From the NCBI GenBank assembly GCA_016744795.1, contig JADGDR010000002.1, forward strand, positions 238,648-302,647: a stretch of DNA of 64,000 nt, written 5' to 3'. The notes under the pieces were generated by a model. The model made no database searches. It was not told the DNA's origin and saw only the letters and a program-made list of their open reading frames with translations. The position numbers and the translations under genes were made by a program. Origin of the DNA: Sulfurospirillum sp. GTDB taxonomy: Bacteria > Campylobacterota > Campylobacteria > Campylobacterales > Sulfurospirillaceae. Positions 43,686 through 53,515 of this stretch are shown here, one piece after another. Each line of letters opens with the position of its first letter. Position 1 is the stretch's first letter.

Positions 43686-45920
43686 ATGAAAAATAGTTCT
43701 TTTTCTATCTTTTTAAACATAATATTTGGTTTTTTACTTGTTGGCAGTATTTCTTTTTCTTATATTTTTGGAAACTTTGGTGGAATAAGTATAAAAGAAT
43801 TAAATGATGGCTATTTATTAAAAAAAGAATTAAGGTTTTCAGACCTTTCAGCTTCTTTACAAAAAAGATATATAGATAGAAAAAAATTTAAGACAAAAAA
43901 TTCACAGAACACACCTTTAAAAGTTTTTGACGATGATGGAAATCCTCTATTTGAAGATGTAGAAGAGTTCAAAGAGATAGTAAACTCTTTAAAAAACAGA
44001 GTAACTTTTTTAGAAAGGCAAAATATAATTATTTCAACTGATAAAAGTGAATTACTTAAAATAGTTGCACATGAAAAATCTAAAAATAGTACAAAACAAA
44101 AAGCGTTACTTTCAAATAATCTAGAAAAAATCAATGAAGCTGAACAACAGCATTATAAAAACATAAGTGAACTTACGAAAAAAATTAATGATTTACAAAG
44201 AGAAAACATAAATTTATCTCAACAATTAAACAAAAAAGATGATAGTTCAAAAGATATGATTGATAGTGTTAAAAAGCAAATTAATGAACAAAATAACCTA
44301 GCTATAGATAGAGAAGAAAAATTAAAAAAGTCATACGATATTAAATTTTCTACTTTGCAAAGTGAAAATAATTCACTAATAAAGCAGGTTAAAGAATCGA
44401 CAAATAAACTTAAATCTCAGCAATCAACTACTGTTTTGGAACTTGCTAAAAAAGATCAGCGAATAACATTACTAGAGAATAAAATCAATAAAATGTTAAT
44501 AGATAAAAATAGTATGTTAACTAAAAATTCACAAGACATATTGAAGATAGAGAATTATAACAGTAAGAAGTTAGAAGAATTTAATAATATAATTAAAAAT
44601 AGTAGTTCAGAAAAAGATGCCATTAAAGAAGAGTATAAAAAAACATTAACAAGGGTTGAAGATAAATATAAACTTTTGATAAATTCAAAGAAAGATGAGA
44701 TTCAAATCTTAACTCAAAAACTATCGGATGAAAAGCAAAATAGTGTAATTGTACTTGAAAATAGTCAAAAAGAAATTCTAAAAAATAAAAAAGAGAATAC
44801 GAATAAAGTATCAAAAATAACTCAGAAAAACAAGATTAAAGCAGATGAATTAATATTAAAGACAGAAGATTTGACTCAAGAATTAAAGTCTTTACAGTCT
44901 AAAGAAAAAAGAGTTTTATCAGAATTAGAAAGTAAAAAAATAGCGATTGTTTTGGATAAAGACAAGATTTCACAATTACAAGCTAAGATAAAAAAACTAC
45001 AGAGTAATGAAAGAATTGTAGATGATGAAGTAAATGGATTAGTATTACAAAATGAAGAAAAGCATAATAAAAATTATAAGATATTAAATCATAAAATTGC
45101 AGTTCTTGAAATGGATGTAAAATCACAACAAGAAACAAAGGCAAAAGTAGTATCAAATTTTAATACTAAGAAAACAGAGCTAATTAATCAACTAAGTAGT
45201 GCAACTGACAATAATAAAAAGAAAGATATACTTATTGAAGAATTAAAAAAAGATATAAGTAAAGTAGAAAAAAAGAAAAAAGAACTTGAACAGAGTGAGC
45301 ATGAAAAACTTGCATCTATAAGACAATCTTTTGATGATTTGAAGTCAAGTATAGATTTGAGGGAAAAAAATTACGAAAGCAAAATAAAAACATTAAAAAT
45401 TGATATTTCTAATAAAGATATTGAACTTAGCCAAAAACATAAAGATAAGAAGAAACTAGGACAGTATGTACGTGAAATAACATCTTTAAAGAAAATATTA
45501 AAAGAGATGGATAGTGGGAAAAAAGTTCTAAAGATAAGAAGTACTTTAGAAAAATTAGGAAAAGTTGAATGTGGAGATATGGTTAGTGGTAATTTTAAGA
45601 TAAGCTCTACATGTAAAGCTAAAGTTGAGAAGTTTTTAAATCAATATGATAACACGTACTATTTTGAAGTAATCCCAATTATTGGTACTGGTGGTTTTGC
45701 TTCTTTAAATAAAGTAAAAAGAGATGGTAGACTAGGTATCCCTGATAGTGAAATAAAAAGATTAACAAGACTCTCTAACATAGGACTTGGACGTGATAGG
45801 GCAAAAGAAGGTGGTTGGTTAATTCGTGATAGATTTGGTGATGATGTTAAGATAAGTTACACTGTTTATAGTATTGAGTCAAAAAGTAAGAGGGGTTTTG
45901 TTATACGTGCCTATAGATAA
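43686..45920 (+). CDS. Large membrane-anchored coiled-coil protein
   Basis: 744 residues: an N-terminal membrane helix (about 7-30), a long Lys/Glu/Asn/Ser-rich helical region (about 85-605) with heptad character, and a compact C-terminal domain (about 615-744) with two cysteines (ECGDMV, SSTCKA) and a segment FEVIPIIGTG...LSNIGLGRDRAKEGGWLIRDRFG that recalls an OmpA-like peptidoglycan-binding domain. The overall plan fits an inner-membrane protein spanning the periplasm, but no family was recognised. Overlaps the methylase gene. Confidence 0.7.
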   Translation: MKNSSFSIFLNIIFGFLLVGSISFSYIFGNFGGISIKELNDGYLLKKELRFSDLSASLQKRYIDRKKFKTKNSQNTPLKVFDDDGNPLFEDVEEFKEIVNSLKNRVTFLERQNIIISTDKSELLKIVAHEKSKNSTKQKALLSNNLEKINEAEQQHYKNISELTKKINDLQRENINLSQQLNKKDDSSKDMIDSVKKQINEQNNLAIDREEKLKKSYDIKFSTLQSENNSLIKQVKESTNKLKSQQSTTVLELAKKDQRITLLENKINKMLIDKNSMLTKNSQDILKIENYNSKKLEEFNNIIKNSSSEKDAIKEEYKKTLTRVEDKYKLLINSKKDEIQILTQKLSDEKQNSVIVLENSQKEILKNKKENTNKVSKITQKNKIKADELILKTEDLTQELKSLQSKEKRVLSELESKKIAIVLDKDKISQLQAKIKKLQSNERIVDDEVNGLVLQNEEKHNKNYKILNHKIAVLEMDVKSQQETKAKVVSNFNTKKTELINQLSSATDNNKKKDILIEELKKDISKVEKKKKELEQSEHEKLASIRQSFDDLKSSIDLREKNYESKIKTLKIDISNKDIELSQKHKDKKKLGQYVREITSLKKILKEMDSGKKVLKIRSTLEKLGKVECGDMVSGNFKISSTCKAKVEKFLNQYDNTYYFEVIPIIGTGGFASLNKVKRDGRLGIPDSEIKRLTRLSNIGLGRDRAKEGGWLIRDRFGDDVKISYTVYSIESKSKRGFVIRAYR

Positions 45921-46608
45921 GGCTCTCTACCTTTTTCAATATGAAAATGGGTATAGGTACAATAGTGACTCATTGGTATTGTATGATTTTATAGCTATGT
46001 TAAATCCAAAAGGTTTAGTTTTAGACGTTGGTAGTGGTAGTGGTATAGTTGGGCTTCTTTTAAAACGTGATTTCCCTAATATATCTTTAACACAGATTGA
46101 TATTCAGTCTTTACATGTAGAGCTTACATGTAAAAGTGCGAAATACAATAATTTAGAATCTGAAGTATTCCAAGCTGACATAAGAGAGTATGATTTTGAT
46201 AAAAAATTTGATTTCATAGTTTCTAATCCACCTTTTTATCATGAAGGAAGTCAACAAAGCATAAATGAACCTTTAAGAATAAGTAGATATTCGCAAGCAC
46301 TTCCTTTTGATGAATTATGTAAATCTGTCTCATCAAATATGAGACCAAGAGGCTCTTTTGTTTTTTGTTATGATGCAAAACAGATTGATTTTTTGTTAAG
46401 TATACTTTTGCAAAACAAGTTTAAGGTTAATCATCTTAGATTTATTCATACAAAAGAGGATAAAGATGCCTCAGTAGTTTTAGTTCATGCAAAAAAGAGT
46501 TCAAAATCTCTATGTAAAATTTTAGCACCTATTTATATGAATTCTAAAGAAGTACAGAGTATCTATAAAAATACAAAAACCAAGAGTTTAATATGTCCGA
46601 ATTTATAA
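45907..46608 (+). CDS. TrmN6-like tRNA/adenine N6-methyltransferase
   Basis: About 233 residues. The class I SAM motif LVLDVGSGSGIVGLLL and the N6-adenine catalytic motif SNPPFY identify it, as does the GYRYNSDSLVLYDF N-terminus. The start is unclear: GTG 45907, TTG 45898 (directly after AGAGGGG) and TTG 45874 are all possible and all overlap the coiled-coil gene. Likely tRNA1(Val) A37 methylase. Two copies of the ACATGTA palindrome lie within 25 bases inside this gene. Confidence 0.85.
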   Translation: MPIDKALYLFQYENGYRYNSDSLVLYDFIAMLNPKGLVLDVGSGSGIVGLLLKRDFPNISLTQIDIQSLHVELTCKSAKYNNLESEVFQADIREYDFDKKFDFIVSNPPFYHEGSQQSINEPLRISRYSQALPFDELCKSVSSNMRPRGSFVFCYDAKQIDFLLSILLQNKFKVNHLRFIHTKEDKDASVVLVHAKKSSKSLCKILAPIYMNSKEVQSIYKNTKTKSLICPNL

Positions 46609-46973
46609 AAAAAGATGGTTTTGACTTTTCCTTTGATGTCAAAGCTTGTGAAGTGTGTGGAGGTAGGTGTTGTATAGGTGAAAGTGGATATATTTGGGTT
46701 AATCAATCAGAGATAATTGCACTTAGTGAAAGGTTAAATTTAAAAAGAGATGAGTTTATAAATAAGTATTTATCTAAAATTGGGTATCGTTATACTCTTA
46801 AAGAGTTAGGTTTTAACGGTGGCTTTAGATGTGTTTTTTTTGATATAGAAAAAAAACAGTGTAGTGTTTACGAAGATAGACCAACACAATGTAGAACTTT
46901 TCCTTTTTGGGAATATTTTAAAAACAATATAAGAGAGGTAGAAAAAGAGTGTCCAGGTATATACAAGCTTTAG
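46593..46973 (+). CDS. YkgJ-family cysteine-cluster protein
   Basis: 126 residues with CEVCGGRCC near 18-26, and later FRCVFFDIEKKQCSVYEDRP and TQCRTFPFW: eight or more conserved cysteines, probably binding zinc or an iron-sulfur cluster (UPF0153). Cytoplasmic. Overlaps both neighbours, and sits in the order trmN6-like, YkgJ, lipoprotein, trpC that I recall from C. jejuni. Confidence 0.85.
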   Translation: MSEFIKKDGFDFSFDVKACEVCGGRCCIGESGYIWVNQSEIIALSERLNLKRDEFINKYLSKIGYRYTLKELGFNGGFRCVFFDIEKKQCSVYEDRPTQCRTFPFWEYFKNNIREVEKECPGIYKL

Positions 46974-48220
46974 TTATAATTCTAGTTGTGTTTTTTGCAG
47001 GGTGTTCTGTAAAACAATCAACTACCAGTCAAGTAGGTAAAAAGTCTTTTGAAAAAGAAGATTATATGATATTAGAAGCGTTGGAGCAACAACAAGCTGG
47101 TAATCCTAAAAATGCTATACAGATATATAAAGTACTATATAAAAGAAGTGATAAAATCAACTATCTTATAGAAGCAACAAAAATATCTTTTGTATCAGCC
47201 GATACCAAGCAAACTAAAGAGTTATTGAAGATTGCTTTAGAAAAATACCCAAATAATAGTGAGTTTAAACGAATAGAGATAGGTTTTTTAATTAATCAAA
47301 AGAAGAATAAAGAAGCTGAAGAAAAAGTTTTATTACTTTTAGAAAATGATAAAAGTGAAATAAACCTAAAAATAGCAGGAAGCATATACTTACAGACTAA
47401 ATCTTATGATTTAGCATTAAAGTATTTTGAGAGTGCGTATAGAATTAGCATGGATGAAAACTCTTTATTACATATAATTGATATAGAGTATAATTATCTG
47501 GATAAAAAAGATGATGCCATAGCTCTTTTAGAAACTCATATACGAATGCAAACTTGCGAGATAAATAGTTGTTTTAAACTCATAGAAATATATGGCAAAG
47601 AGAAAAATATTAACGGAGTAATATCAACATATAAAAAACTATATTTTCGTTTTAAAAATGAGGCATATGCAAAAAAAGTTGTAGAACTTCTTATATATAT
47701 TAAAGACAAAAATGCTGCTATAAGATTTTTAGAAAAGAGTGGATATAACCAAGAGATGTTACTTGGCATCTATGTCTCTTCTCGTGATTTTAAGGCTGCA
47801 TATACAGTAGCTAAACGTCTTTACGAGAAGACTTCAAATATTAATTATCTTGGAAGAATGGCAATTTATGAGTATGAATCCAATAAAAATAAACTCAACG
47901 ATAAAATTTTAAAATCAGTATCAAATAAATTTGAGAAGGTGATTACAAAATTACATGATCCTTTATATTTTAACTATTATGGTTACCTTTTGATTGATCA
48001 TAATATAGATATAAAAAGAGGTATAGGACTTGTACAAGAGGCTCTTTTAAAAGAGCCTAATTCTCTGTTTTATCTTGATTCTTTAGCTTGGGGATATTAT
48101 AAACTTGGACGTTGTAAAGAGGCGAAAGAAATTATGGACAAACTAATTAAAGTTAGTAAAGAAGCAGAGTTGCTAGGGCATTCAAAAAAAATAAACAGAT
48201 GTGTAAAAGGCAAAAAATAG
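46949..48220 (+). CDS. TPR-repeat lipoprotein
   Basis: 423 residues from a GTG start inside the preceding gene. Lipoprotein signal RYIQALVIILVVFFAGC, then TPR-like helical pairs throughout (for example LKYFESAYRISMDENSLLHI and FKAAYTVAKRLYEKTSNINYL) and a final TPR NSLFYLDSLAWGYYKLGRCKEA. Probably an outer-membrane-anchored periplasmic scaffold. Directly followed by trpC with no gap. Confidence 0.85.
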   Translation: MSRYIQALVIILVVFFAGCSVKQSTTSQVGKKSFEKEDYMILEALEQQQAGNPKNAIQIYKVLYKRSDKINYLIEATKISFVSADTKQTKELLKIALEKYPNNSEFKRIEIGFLINQKKNKEAEEKVLLLLENDKSEINLKIAGSIYLQTKSYDLALKYFESAYRISMDENSLLHIIDIEYNYLDKKDDAIALLETHIRMQTCEINSCFKLIEIYGKEKNINGVISTYKKLYFRFKNEAYAKKVVELLIYIKDKNAAIRFLEKSGYNQEMLLGIYVSSRDFKAAYTVAKRLYEKTSNINYLGRMAIYEYESNKNKLNDKILKSVSNKFEKVITKLHDPLYFNYYGYLLIDHNIDIKRGIGLVQEALLKEPNSLFYLDSLAWGYYKLGRCKEAKEIMDKLIKVSKEAELLGHSKKINRCVKGKK

Positions 48221-49006
48221 ATGATTTTAGATGAGATAATAGAAAAAACAAAATATGATTTAGAAAAAAGAAAAAAAGAGTTTACCTTAGATTGGCTAGG
48301 AAGAAGCTTAGCATTTAACCCCTTTGCCCCAAGAGATATAAAACCATATCTTACAGCGACCAAAGAAAACCCATATAGAATCATAGCAGAAGTAAAAAAA
48401 GCAAGTCCAAGTAAAGGCATTATAAGAGAAGATTTTGATCCACTTTTTATAGCCCAAGAGTATGAAAAAGGTGGAGCAAGTGCTATTTCAGTTTTAACTG
48501 AGCCTCATTATTTTAAGGGAAATATAGAGTATTTAACAGGTATAAGAAGATACGTTTCCACACCACTTTTAAGAAAAGATTTTATAATAGATGAGTATCA
48601 GGTTCTTGAAGCGGTTGTTTATGGAGCTGATTTTATTTTACTTATTGCAAAAGCACTTAGTAAAAAAGAGTTAAAATCTTTACTAGAGTACACATGGCGA
48701 CTTGGTATGGACGCTTTAGTTGAAATTCATGATAAAGAAGATTTAACAAAGGCTATTTTTGCTGGAGCAAATATAATTGGAATTAATCACAGAAATCTAG
48801 ATACTTTTGAGATGGATATGAATTTGACAGAGAAACTTATGCCTCTTATTCCAAATGGAAAAATAATAGTTGCTGAGAGTGGATTAAATGATAAAGAGAC
48901 CATAGAACGGTTAAGTAAAGTTGGAGCCGATGCATTTTTAATTGGCGAACATTTTATGAAAAAAGATAATATAAAAGAATCTTTAAAAGAGTTAATAAAG
49001 GTATAA
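48221..49006 (+). CDS. trpC: Indole-3-glycerol-phosphate synthase
   Basis: TIM barrel of tryptophan synthesis, 261 residues: [41 protein letters not shown] with the catalytic Lys, [16 protein letters not shown] and [15 protein letters not shown]. It is separate from trpD (26.6 kb). Placed between the TPR lipoprotein and HIT genes. Confidence 0.97.
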   Translation: MILDEIIEKTKYDLEKRKKEFTLDWLGRSLAFNPFAPRDIKPYLTATKENPYRIIAEVKKASPSKGIIREDFDPLFIAQEYEKGGASAISVLTEPHYFKGNIEYLTGIRRYVSTPLLRKDFIIDEYQVLEAVVYGADFILLIAKALSKKELKSLLEYTWRLGMDALVEIHDKEDLTKAIFAGANIIGINHRNLDTFEMDMNLTEKLMPLIPNGKIIVAESGLNDKETIERLSKVGADAFLIGEHFMKKDNIKESLKELIKV

Positions 49007-49007
49007 A

Positions 49008-49493
49008 ATGGACTATATGTATGCCCCTTGGAGAGATGATTATATAAATGGCAAAGAAAGGGGCTGTCCTTTTTGTAATATTGTAAACGACAATACTCTT
49101 GATAACGAAAGACATGTTTTGTACCGTGGGAAAAAATGTTTTTTGGTTATGAATAAATATCCATATACTCCAGGGCATTTTATGGTAATTCCTGATTTAC
49201 ATGTAGATGCTATTGAAGTTTTGCCAAGTGAAGTTTGGTTGGAGATGAGTGAGCTTGTGCAAAAATCAGTAAAATTATTAAAAAATGAGTTTAAAGTAGA
49301 TGGGGTCAATATAGGTATGAATTTAGGGGAATGTGGAGGTGCTGGTATTGCTGAGCATGTTCATTATCATGTAGTTCCTAGATGGAAAAAAGATATGAAT
49401 TTTATTACAACTATTGCAAACACAAGAGTTTACTCAACAGATTTTGAAAAGATATATATTAAATTAAAAGATTTAATAATATCAAATTTTTAG
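49008..49493 (+). CDS. HIT-family nucleotide hydrolase/phosphorylase
   Basis: 161 residues. HIT motif EHVHYHVVPRW (His117, His119, His121), zinc-type CPFC at 20-23 and GHFMVIPDLHV. Long HIT proteins of this kind act on Ap4A or related nucleotides. Coupled to trpC by a two-base gap. Confidence 0.92.
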   Translation: MDYMYAPWRDDYINGKERGCPFCNIVNDNTLDNERHVLYRGKKCFLVMNKYPYTPGHFMVIPDLHVDAIEVLPSEVWLEMSELVQKSVKLLKNEFKVDGVNIGMNLGECGGAGIAEHVHYHVVPRWKKDMNFITTIANTRVYSTDFEKIYIKLKDLIISNF

Positions 49494-49505
49494 GTGTGAT
49501 TAAAA

Positions 49506-50522
49506 ATGTTAAATGAAATAAATATAAATGATTTTTATAAAGATATAAATAATTATGATTTGATAATAGATGCTAGAAGCCCAAAAGAGTTTGAAGATTC
49601 ACATCTTCCAACTGCCCTAAACCTTTACTCTTTAAATGATGAAGAACATCATGAGATAGGAGAAATGTATGTGCAATACTCAAAACAAAATGCAAAAGTA
49701 TTGGGAGCTAGTTATATTTGTCAAAATGCTTCAAATCATCTCAAAACAATCAACAAACTATGCTCACTTGGTGCAAAAATAGGAATTTACTGTGCAAGAG
49801 GAGGGCTTCGTTCAACTTCACTTGCAACTATACTTTCCATAACAGGATATAGAGTTTACAAGATTGAAAAAGGATACAAAGACTATAGACAATATGTTTT
49901 AAATTACATACAAGAATTTGAGCATGAGAATTTTATTGTTCTTGGAGGTAACACTGGATGTGGAAAAAGTGAACTGATACGAAAACTTTCTCCTTCCCTT
50001 GATCTTGAAGGTTTAGCAAATCATTTTGGTTCTACTTTTGGACTTATGAATGGTTCACAACCTACACAAAAAGCTTTTGAAAATAATTTAGCGTATGAAT
50101 TACAAAACATAGATGAAAAAAGCTGGATTTTTGTAGAAGGCGAAAGCAAAAGAATAGGCTCAGTGACTCAACCAAGTCTACTTTATAGTAGACTTCAAAG
50201 TAGTCTTAGAGTGGAAATAACTGCTCCTTTAGAACAACGCGTAAAACGTATATTGAAAGATTATATAAACATAGATGATGAGTATTTTTTTGCATCCATG
50301 AATAAGATAACACCATATATAAGTAAAAATTCAAAACTTGAAGCTATAAAGAGTTATGAAAATGGTGAGCTCTTTAAAGTAGCAGAAATTCTCTTAGTAG
50401 ATTACTATGACAAGGTATATAGAAAACCTAAAAAGATAGACTATATCATAGATAATACTAATGAGAGTGAGGCTCTACTTGAGTTGAGTAATCTGCAATC
50501 AAAATTAATCCTTCAGGGGTAA
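49506..50522 (+). CDS. selU: tRNA 2-selenouridine/geranyl-2-thiouridine synthase
   Basis: 338 residues. The rhodanese domain (1-130) has catalytic Cys96 in YCARGGLRSTS; the C-terminal P-loop domain has GGNTGCGKS (147-155). Uses selenophosphate to modify U34 of Lys, Glu and Gln tRNAs, implying selenium metabolism in this organism. The last 65 bases overlap the convergent nikO gene. Confidence 0.95.
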   Translation: MLNEININDFYKDINNYDLIIDARSPKEFEDSHLPTALNLYSLNDEEHHEIGEMYVQYSKQNAKVLGASYICQNASNHLKTINKLCSLGAKIGIYCARGGLRSTSLATILSITGYRVYKIEKGYKDYRQYVLNYIQEFEHENFIVLGGNTGCGKSELIRKLSPSLDLEGLANHFGSTFGLMNGSQPTQKAFENNLAYELQNIDEKSWIFVEGESKRIGSVTQPSLLYSRLQSSLRVEITAPLEQRVKRILKDYINIDDEYFFASMNKITPYISKNSKLEAIKSYENGELFKVAEILLVDYYDKVYRKPKKIDYIIDNTNESEALLELSNLQSKLILQG

Positions 50523-51144
50523 TTTCATAGACTTTATCTACAATAGAGTCTATAAACTCTCTATGATGAGATACAATAATAATGCTTTTATCTATTTTTT
50601 TTAGTATTTCTACAAGTTTTATTTGTACTTTATAATCAAGTCCACTAGTAGGTTCATCTAGTAACATCAGTTTTGGTTCAGTTACTAAAACTCCTGCAAG
50701 AGCGACTAGTTTTTTTTCTCCACCTGAAAGATTATATACTACCTTGTCCTTTAGATGTTCTATTCCTAAGTCACTTAACATCATAGTTGCTTTTAACAGG
50801 GCTTCTTTTTGACTCATGCCAGCACTTAGTAGTGAAAAGGCTACATCATCCAAAACTACAGGTGCCAAGAATTGATTGTCTGAGTTTTGAAAAAGATATC
50901 CAATTAAATCTCTCATTGGTTTAAAGTCATCTTCGCTCTCAATTAAGTTATGAAAAAGTTCAAGAGAACCACTAGATTTTTGTTTTAATCCAGCAATTAC
51001 ATCTAAAAGAGTGGTTTTGCCACAACCATTTGGTCCTATAATAGCAATCTTTTCTTTGTGTGTTATATTTAAATCAATGTTTTCACATAATCTATTTCCG
51101 CCATTTTCATACGAAAGTTTTTTTAGTGTTACTGAACAGCTCAT
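50458..51144 (-). CDS. nikO: Nickel ECF transporter ATPase NikO
   Basis: 228 residues: Walker A GPNGCGKTTLLD, signature LSGGEKKLVALAG, Walker B LMLLDEPTSGLDY, CbiO/NikO type with DNQFLAPVVLDDVAFS. The C-terminal ~21 codons lie antiparallel to the end of selU. Overlaps nikQ by four bases. Confidence 0.9.
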   Translation of the reverse strand: MSCSVTLKKLSYENGGNRLCENIDLNITHKEKIAIIGPNGCGKTTLLDVIAGLKQKSSGSLELFHNLIESEDDFKPMRDLIGYLFQNSDNQFLAPVVLDDVAFSLLSAGMSQKEALLKATMMLSDLGIEHLKDKVVYNLSGGEKKLVALAGVLVTEPKLMLLDEPTSGLDYKVQIKLVEILKKIDKSIIIVSHHREFIDSIVDKVYEITPEGLILIADYSTQVEPHSH

Positions 51145-51794
51145 AGGCTTATCTCTCCAAATTTAATGCTTAAAGATATAATTATAATTATAAATATTAT
51201 TAAATCTAATTTTGTAAATTTTTCAGATTTACTTTGGTAAATCTTACCTCTAAAGTTTCTTAGTATCATCGTATTTTTTAACTTTTCTGCTCTATCAAAA
51301 CACTTTACTATTAACATACCTATTATATTCGCATATATTTTGTAACTAAATAGATTGCTTTTTGCTTTAAAATTTCTGATTTTTAATACTTTTTTAGTGA
51401 TTGAATATTCTTCTTTAATGATGATAACAAATTTTGCAACAAAAAAGAATAAACTTGCAAGTTTATCTGGAACTCTTAGCGTTTGCATACCAGTTGCTAT
51501 ATCAAAAAGGCTCTTGTTATAAAAGATGAGTAAAGTAAAAAGTAAAATAGCGTTTGAACGCATAAAAATAAGAAGAGCTAATTCATAATCATCATTAATA
51601 TAAGCACTAGCACTAACCATGACTATAAATATATTCAAAAGTATAAGTCTTTTAAGAGTCACTAATATAGCCTCTTTTTTGAGTACCATAAGCAAAAATG
51701 ATGGTAAAAACATACTAATGTATATGGTCTCAAAAAATGACAATCCAAAACTATAAAGTGCAGTCGCTACAAGTGCAAAAGAAGAAGATATCAC
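51141..51794 (-). CDS. nikQ: Nickel ECF transporter transmembrane subunit NikQ
   Basis: 217 residues, CbiQ/EcfT-type membrane protein: about five helices and a cytoplasmic motif region AEKLKNTMILRNFRGK that takes the place of the conserved A-R-G coupling motifs. Overlaps its neighbours by four bases on each side. Confidence 0.83.
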   Translation of the reverse strand: MISSSFALVATALYSFGLSFFETIYISMFLPSFLLMVLKKEAILVTLKRLILLNIFIVMVSASAYINDDYELALLIFMRSNAILLFTLLIFYNKSLFDIATGMQTLRVPDKLASLFFFVAKFVIIIKEEYSITKKVLKIRNFKAKSNLFSYKIYANIIGMLIVKCFDRAEKLKNTMILRNFRGKIYQSKSEKFTKLDLIIFIIIIISLSIKFGEISL

Positions 51795-52180
51795 TTTTTA
51801 GCAACTCTTAGTATCAAAAAGATAAGAGCAATTATTCCAAGAGACATAAACATTTTTTTAGCAGTTATATTATTGTCTTCTGTAATTACTTCATTTTCAC
51901 TATTATATGTGATTGTATTTTTATGACCCATAGAAGCTGTAACTTCTATCTCAATATTTTTTGCTTTATGCTTAAACGTTATCTCTCCATTAGAATCAGT
52001 TTTTCCACTATCAATAATTTTTTTATTCTTATATATATTGACTTTACAATTTTGACATGGAGAACTTTTTGTAAAATAACTTTTTACATATAAATTTGTT
52101 CCATTATCATCTGCAAGAACATATAGCCTGTGAGCAAATAGCATTGAAGTCAACATAAGGATAAAAAGCAGTATTTTCAT
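51791..52180 (-). CDS. nikL: NikL-like accessory subunit
   Basis: 129 residues: an N-terminal signal/anchor (MKILLFILMLTSMLFAH), a periplasmic beta-sandwich domain with TKSSPCQNCKVNIYK (two cysteines) and a C-terminal membrane helix (about 108-125). This two-helix plan and the place between nikM and nikQ match NikL of the NikKLMQO nickel systems. Confidence 0.75.
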   Translation of the reverse strand: MKILLFILMLTSMLFAHRLYVLADDNGTNLYVKSYFTKSSPCQNCKVNIYKNKKIIDSGKTDSNGEITFKHKAKNIEIEVTASMGHKNTITYNSENEVITEDNNITAKKMFMSLGIIALIFLILRVAKK

Positions 52181-52776
52181 TTAATACTCTTTAAAATCTG
52201 AGGATAAACTCTGTTTAAAAAGATAAGAGCAAACATGGTAATAACACCTTCAATAAACATCACAGGAATATGAGCCAAAAAAGCCACCTTAGAAGCATTT
52301 AAAAATGATTCTCCATTTAGTGCTAATGTGATTGACAAGAATAGAGCAGAGACAGCTACTGACATAAATCCTACTAAAAAATATTGAACTTTTTTAAGTG
52401 AAACACTATTTACATGTAAAGATAATATATACCATCCTATAAGTGCTGGAAGTGCTAAGTTTAGTGTGTTTATACCAAGTGTACTTATACCTCCATAACC
52501 AAATAATACCCCTTGAAGAAGAAGTGCAATAAATATTGATATAAAGGCTCTTACTCCCAAAATACCACCTATAATACCATTTAATATTAGATGAATGGAC
52601 ACTGGACCCACTGGTACATGTATAAATGATGCTAAAAAGAATAGGGCAGAAAATACTGCGACTAAAGGAATGTCTTCATTTTTTAGTTTTTTAAGGGCAT
52701 AAGCAGTAAAAGCAAAAGAGATTACTGCTCCACCTATTAGAATTTCCGGCTTAAGTACACCTTCGCTTATATGCAT
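52177..52776 (-). CDS. nikM: Nickel ECF transporter substrate-binding subunit NikM
   Basis: 199 residues beginning MHISEGVLKPEILIGG; in CbiM/NikM the N-terminal Met-His amino terminus binds the metal ion. FIHVPVGPVSIHL and NGIIGGILG are conserved. About six membrane helices. Cobalt is the main alternative substrate; the accompanying NikK and NikL types favour nickel. Confidence 0.9.
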   Translation of the reverse strand: MHISEGVLKPEILIGGAVISFAFTAYALKKLKNEDIPLVAVFSALFFLASFIHVPVGPVSIHLILNGIIGGILGVRAFISIFIALLLQGVLFGYGGISTLGINTLNLALPALIGWYILSLHVNSVSLKKVQYFLVGFMSVAVSALFLSITLALNGESFLNASKVAFLAHIPVMFIEGVITMFALIFLNRVYPQILKSIK

Positions 52777-52777
52777 A

Positions 52778-53515
52778 TTAGTACGTCTTTACCCAAATTA
52801 GAGCACCGAGTTCTACAGGATACTCTTTGCCATCATGTTTGATTTTGACATCATCTTCAATTAGAGCTGCAAATCCCCACCAACCTTTAAATGGCATAGC
52901 ATAGTGAAAAACACCATTTTTATCTGCTTTGATTACTTGTGTTATATGCCCATCTGTTGGAGCAACTTTTTTTGTATCATTATAAAATTCAATTTCTATC
53001 TCAGCATAAGGAACTGATTTTCCTTTATATAAAACTGTACCACTAAAAATATTACCTTTGTATAGACTGTAAGGACGTGTAAGAGGAATTATTTCTGCTT
53101 TTAGCCCAACTGGTACATCCCAACCTTCTCCTGCATTGTGGACGTCTATTATGGTTTTTGTGAGGTGTCTTATAAACTTTCCTTCACTTGGTTCAAAATA
53201 TGGAACGGGATCAACATAAAAGATGTAATCACCAATTTCTTTGAATTTTTGTTCATAAGTCCATGTTTGAAAATTTTTGATTTTTTCACTTTTTAGTTTA
53301 TTAGTTAAATCAACTTTTTTACCATCTAGGAAGTACCCAAAGCTATTTGGTTTTTTCATCTCCATGTATGTTTGTTCGAAAGGGTGCATAAACCTTAACT
53401 CTATTTTTTGCATTTTTGTATTTGTAACTACGTCATTTTCAGGTTTTATTACTTGAAAATGTGCATTTAAGACAGTAGTAAGAAGTAGAACCAAAGATAG
53501 TATTAATTTCATCAT
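52778..53515 (-). CDS. nikK: Periplasmic DUF4198 protein, NikK-like
   Basis: 245 residues with signal peptide (about 1-19, MKLILSLVLLLTTVLNAHFQ) and a DUF4198 beta-sandwich (MHPFEQTYMEMKKP, YIFYVDPVPYFEPSEGKFIRH, GVFHYAMPFKGWWGFAAL). The mature protein starts near AHF, giving an exposed histidine. Metal-delivery component of NikKLMQO systems. Starts one base upstream of nikM and heads the operon. Confidence 0.8.
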   Translation of the reverse strand: MMKLILSLVLLLTTVLNAHFQVIKPENDVVTNTKMQKIELRFMHPFEQTYMEMKKPNSFGYFLDGKKVDLTNKLKSEKIKNFQTWTYEQKFKEIGDYIFYVDPVPYFEPSEGKFIRHLTKTIIDVHNAGEGWDVPVGLKAEIIPLTRPYSLYKGNIFSGTVLYKGKSVPYAEIEIEFYNDTKKVAPTDGHITQVIKADKNGVFHYAMPFKGWWGFAALIEDDVKIKHDGKEYPVELGALIWVKTY

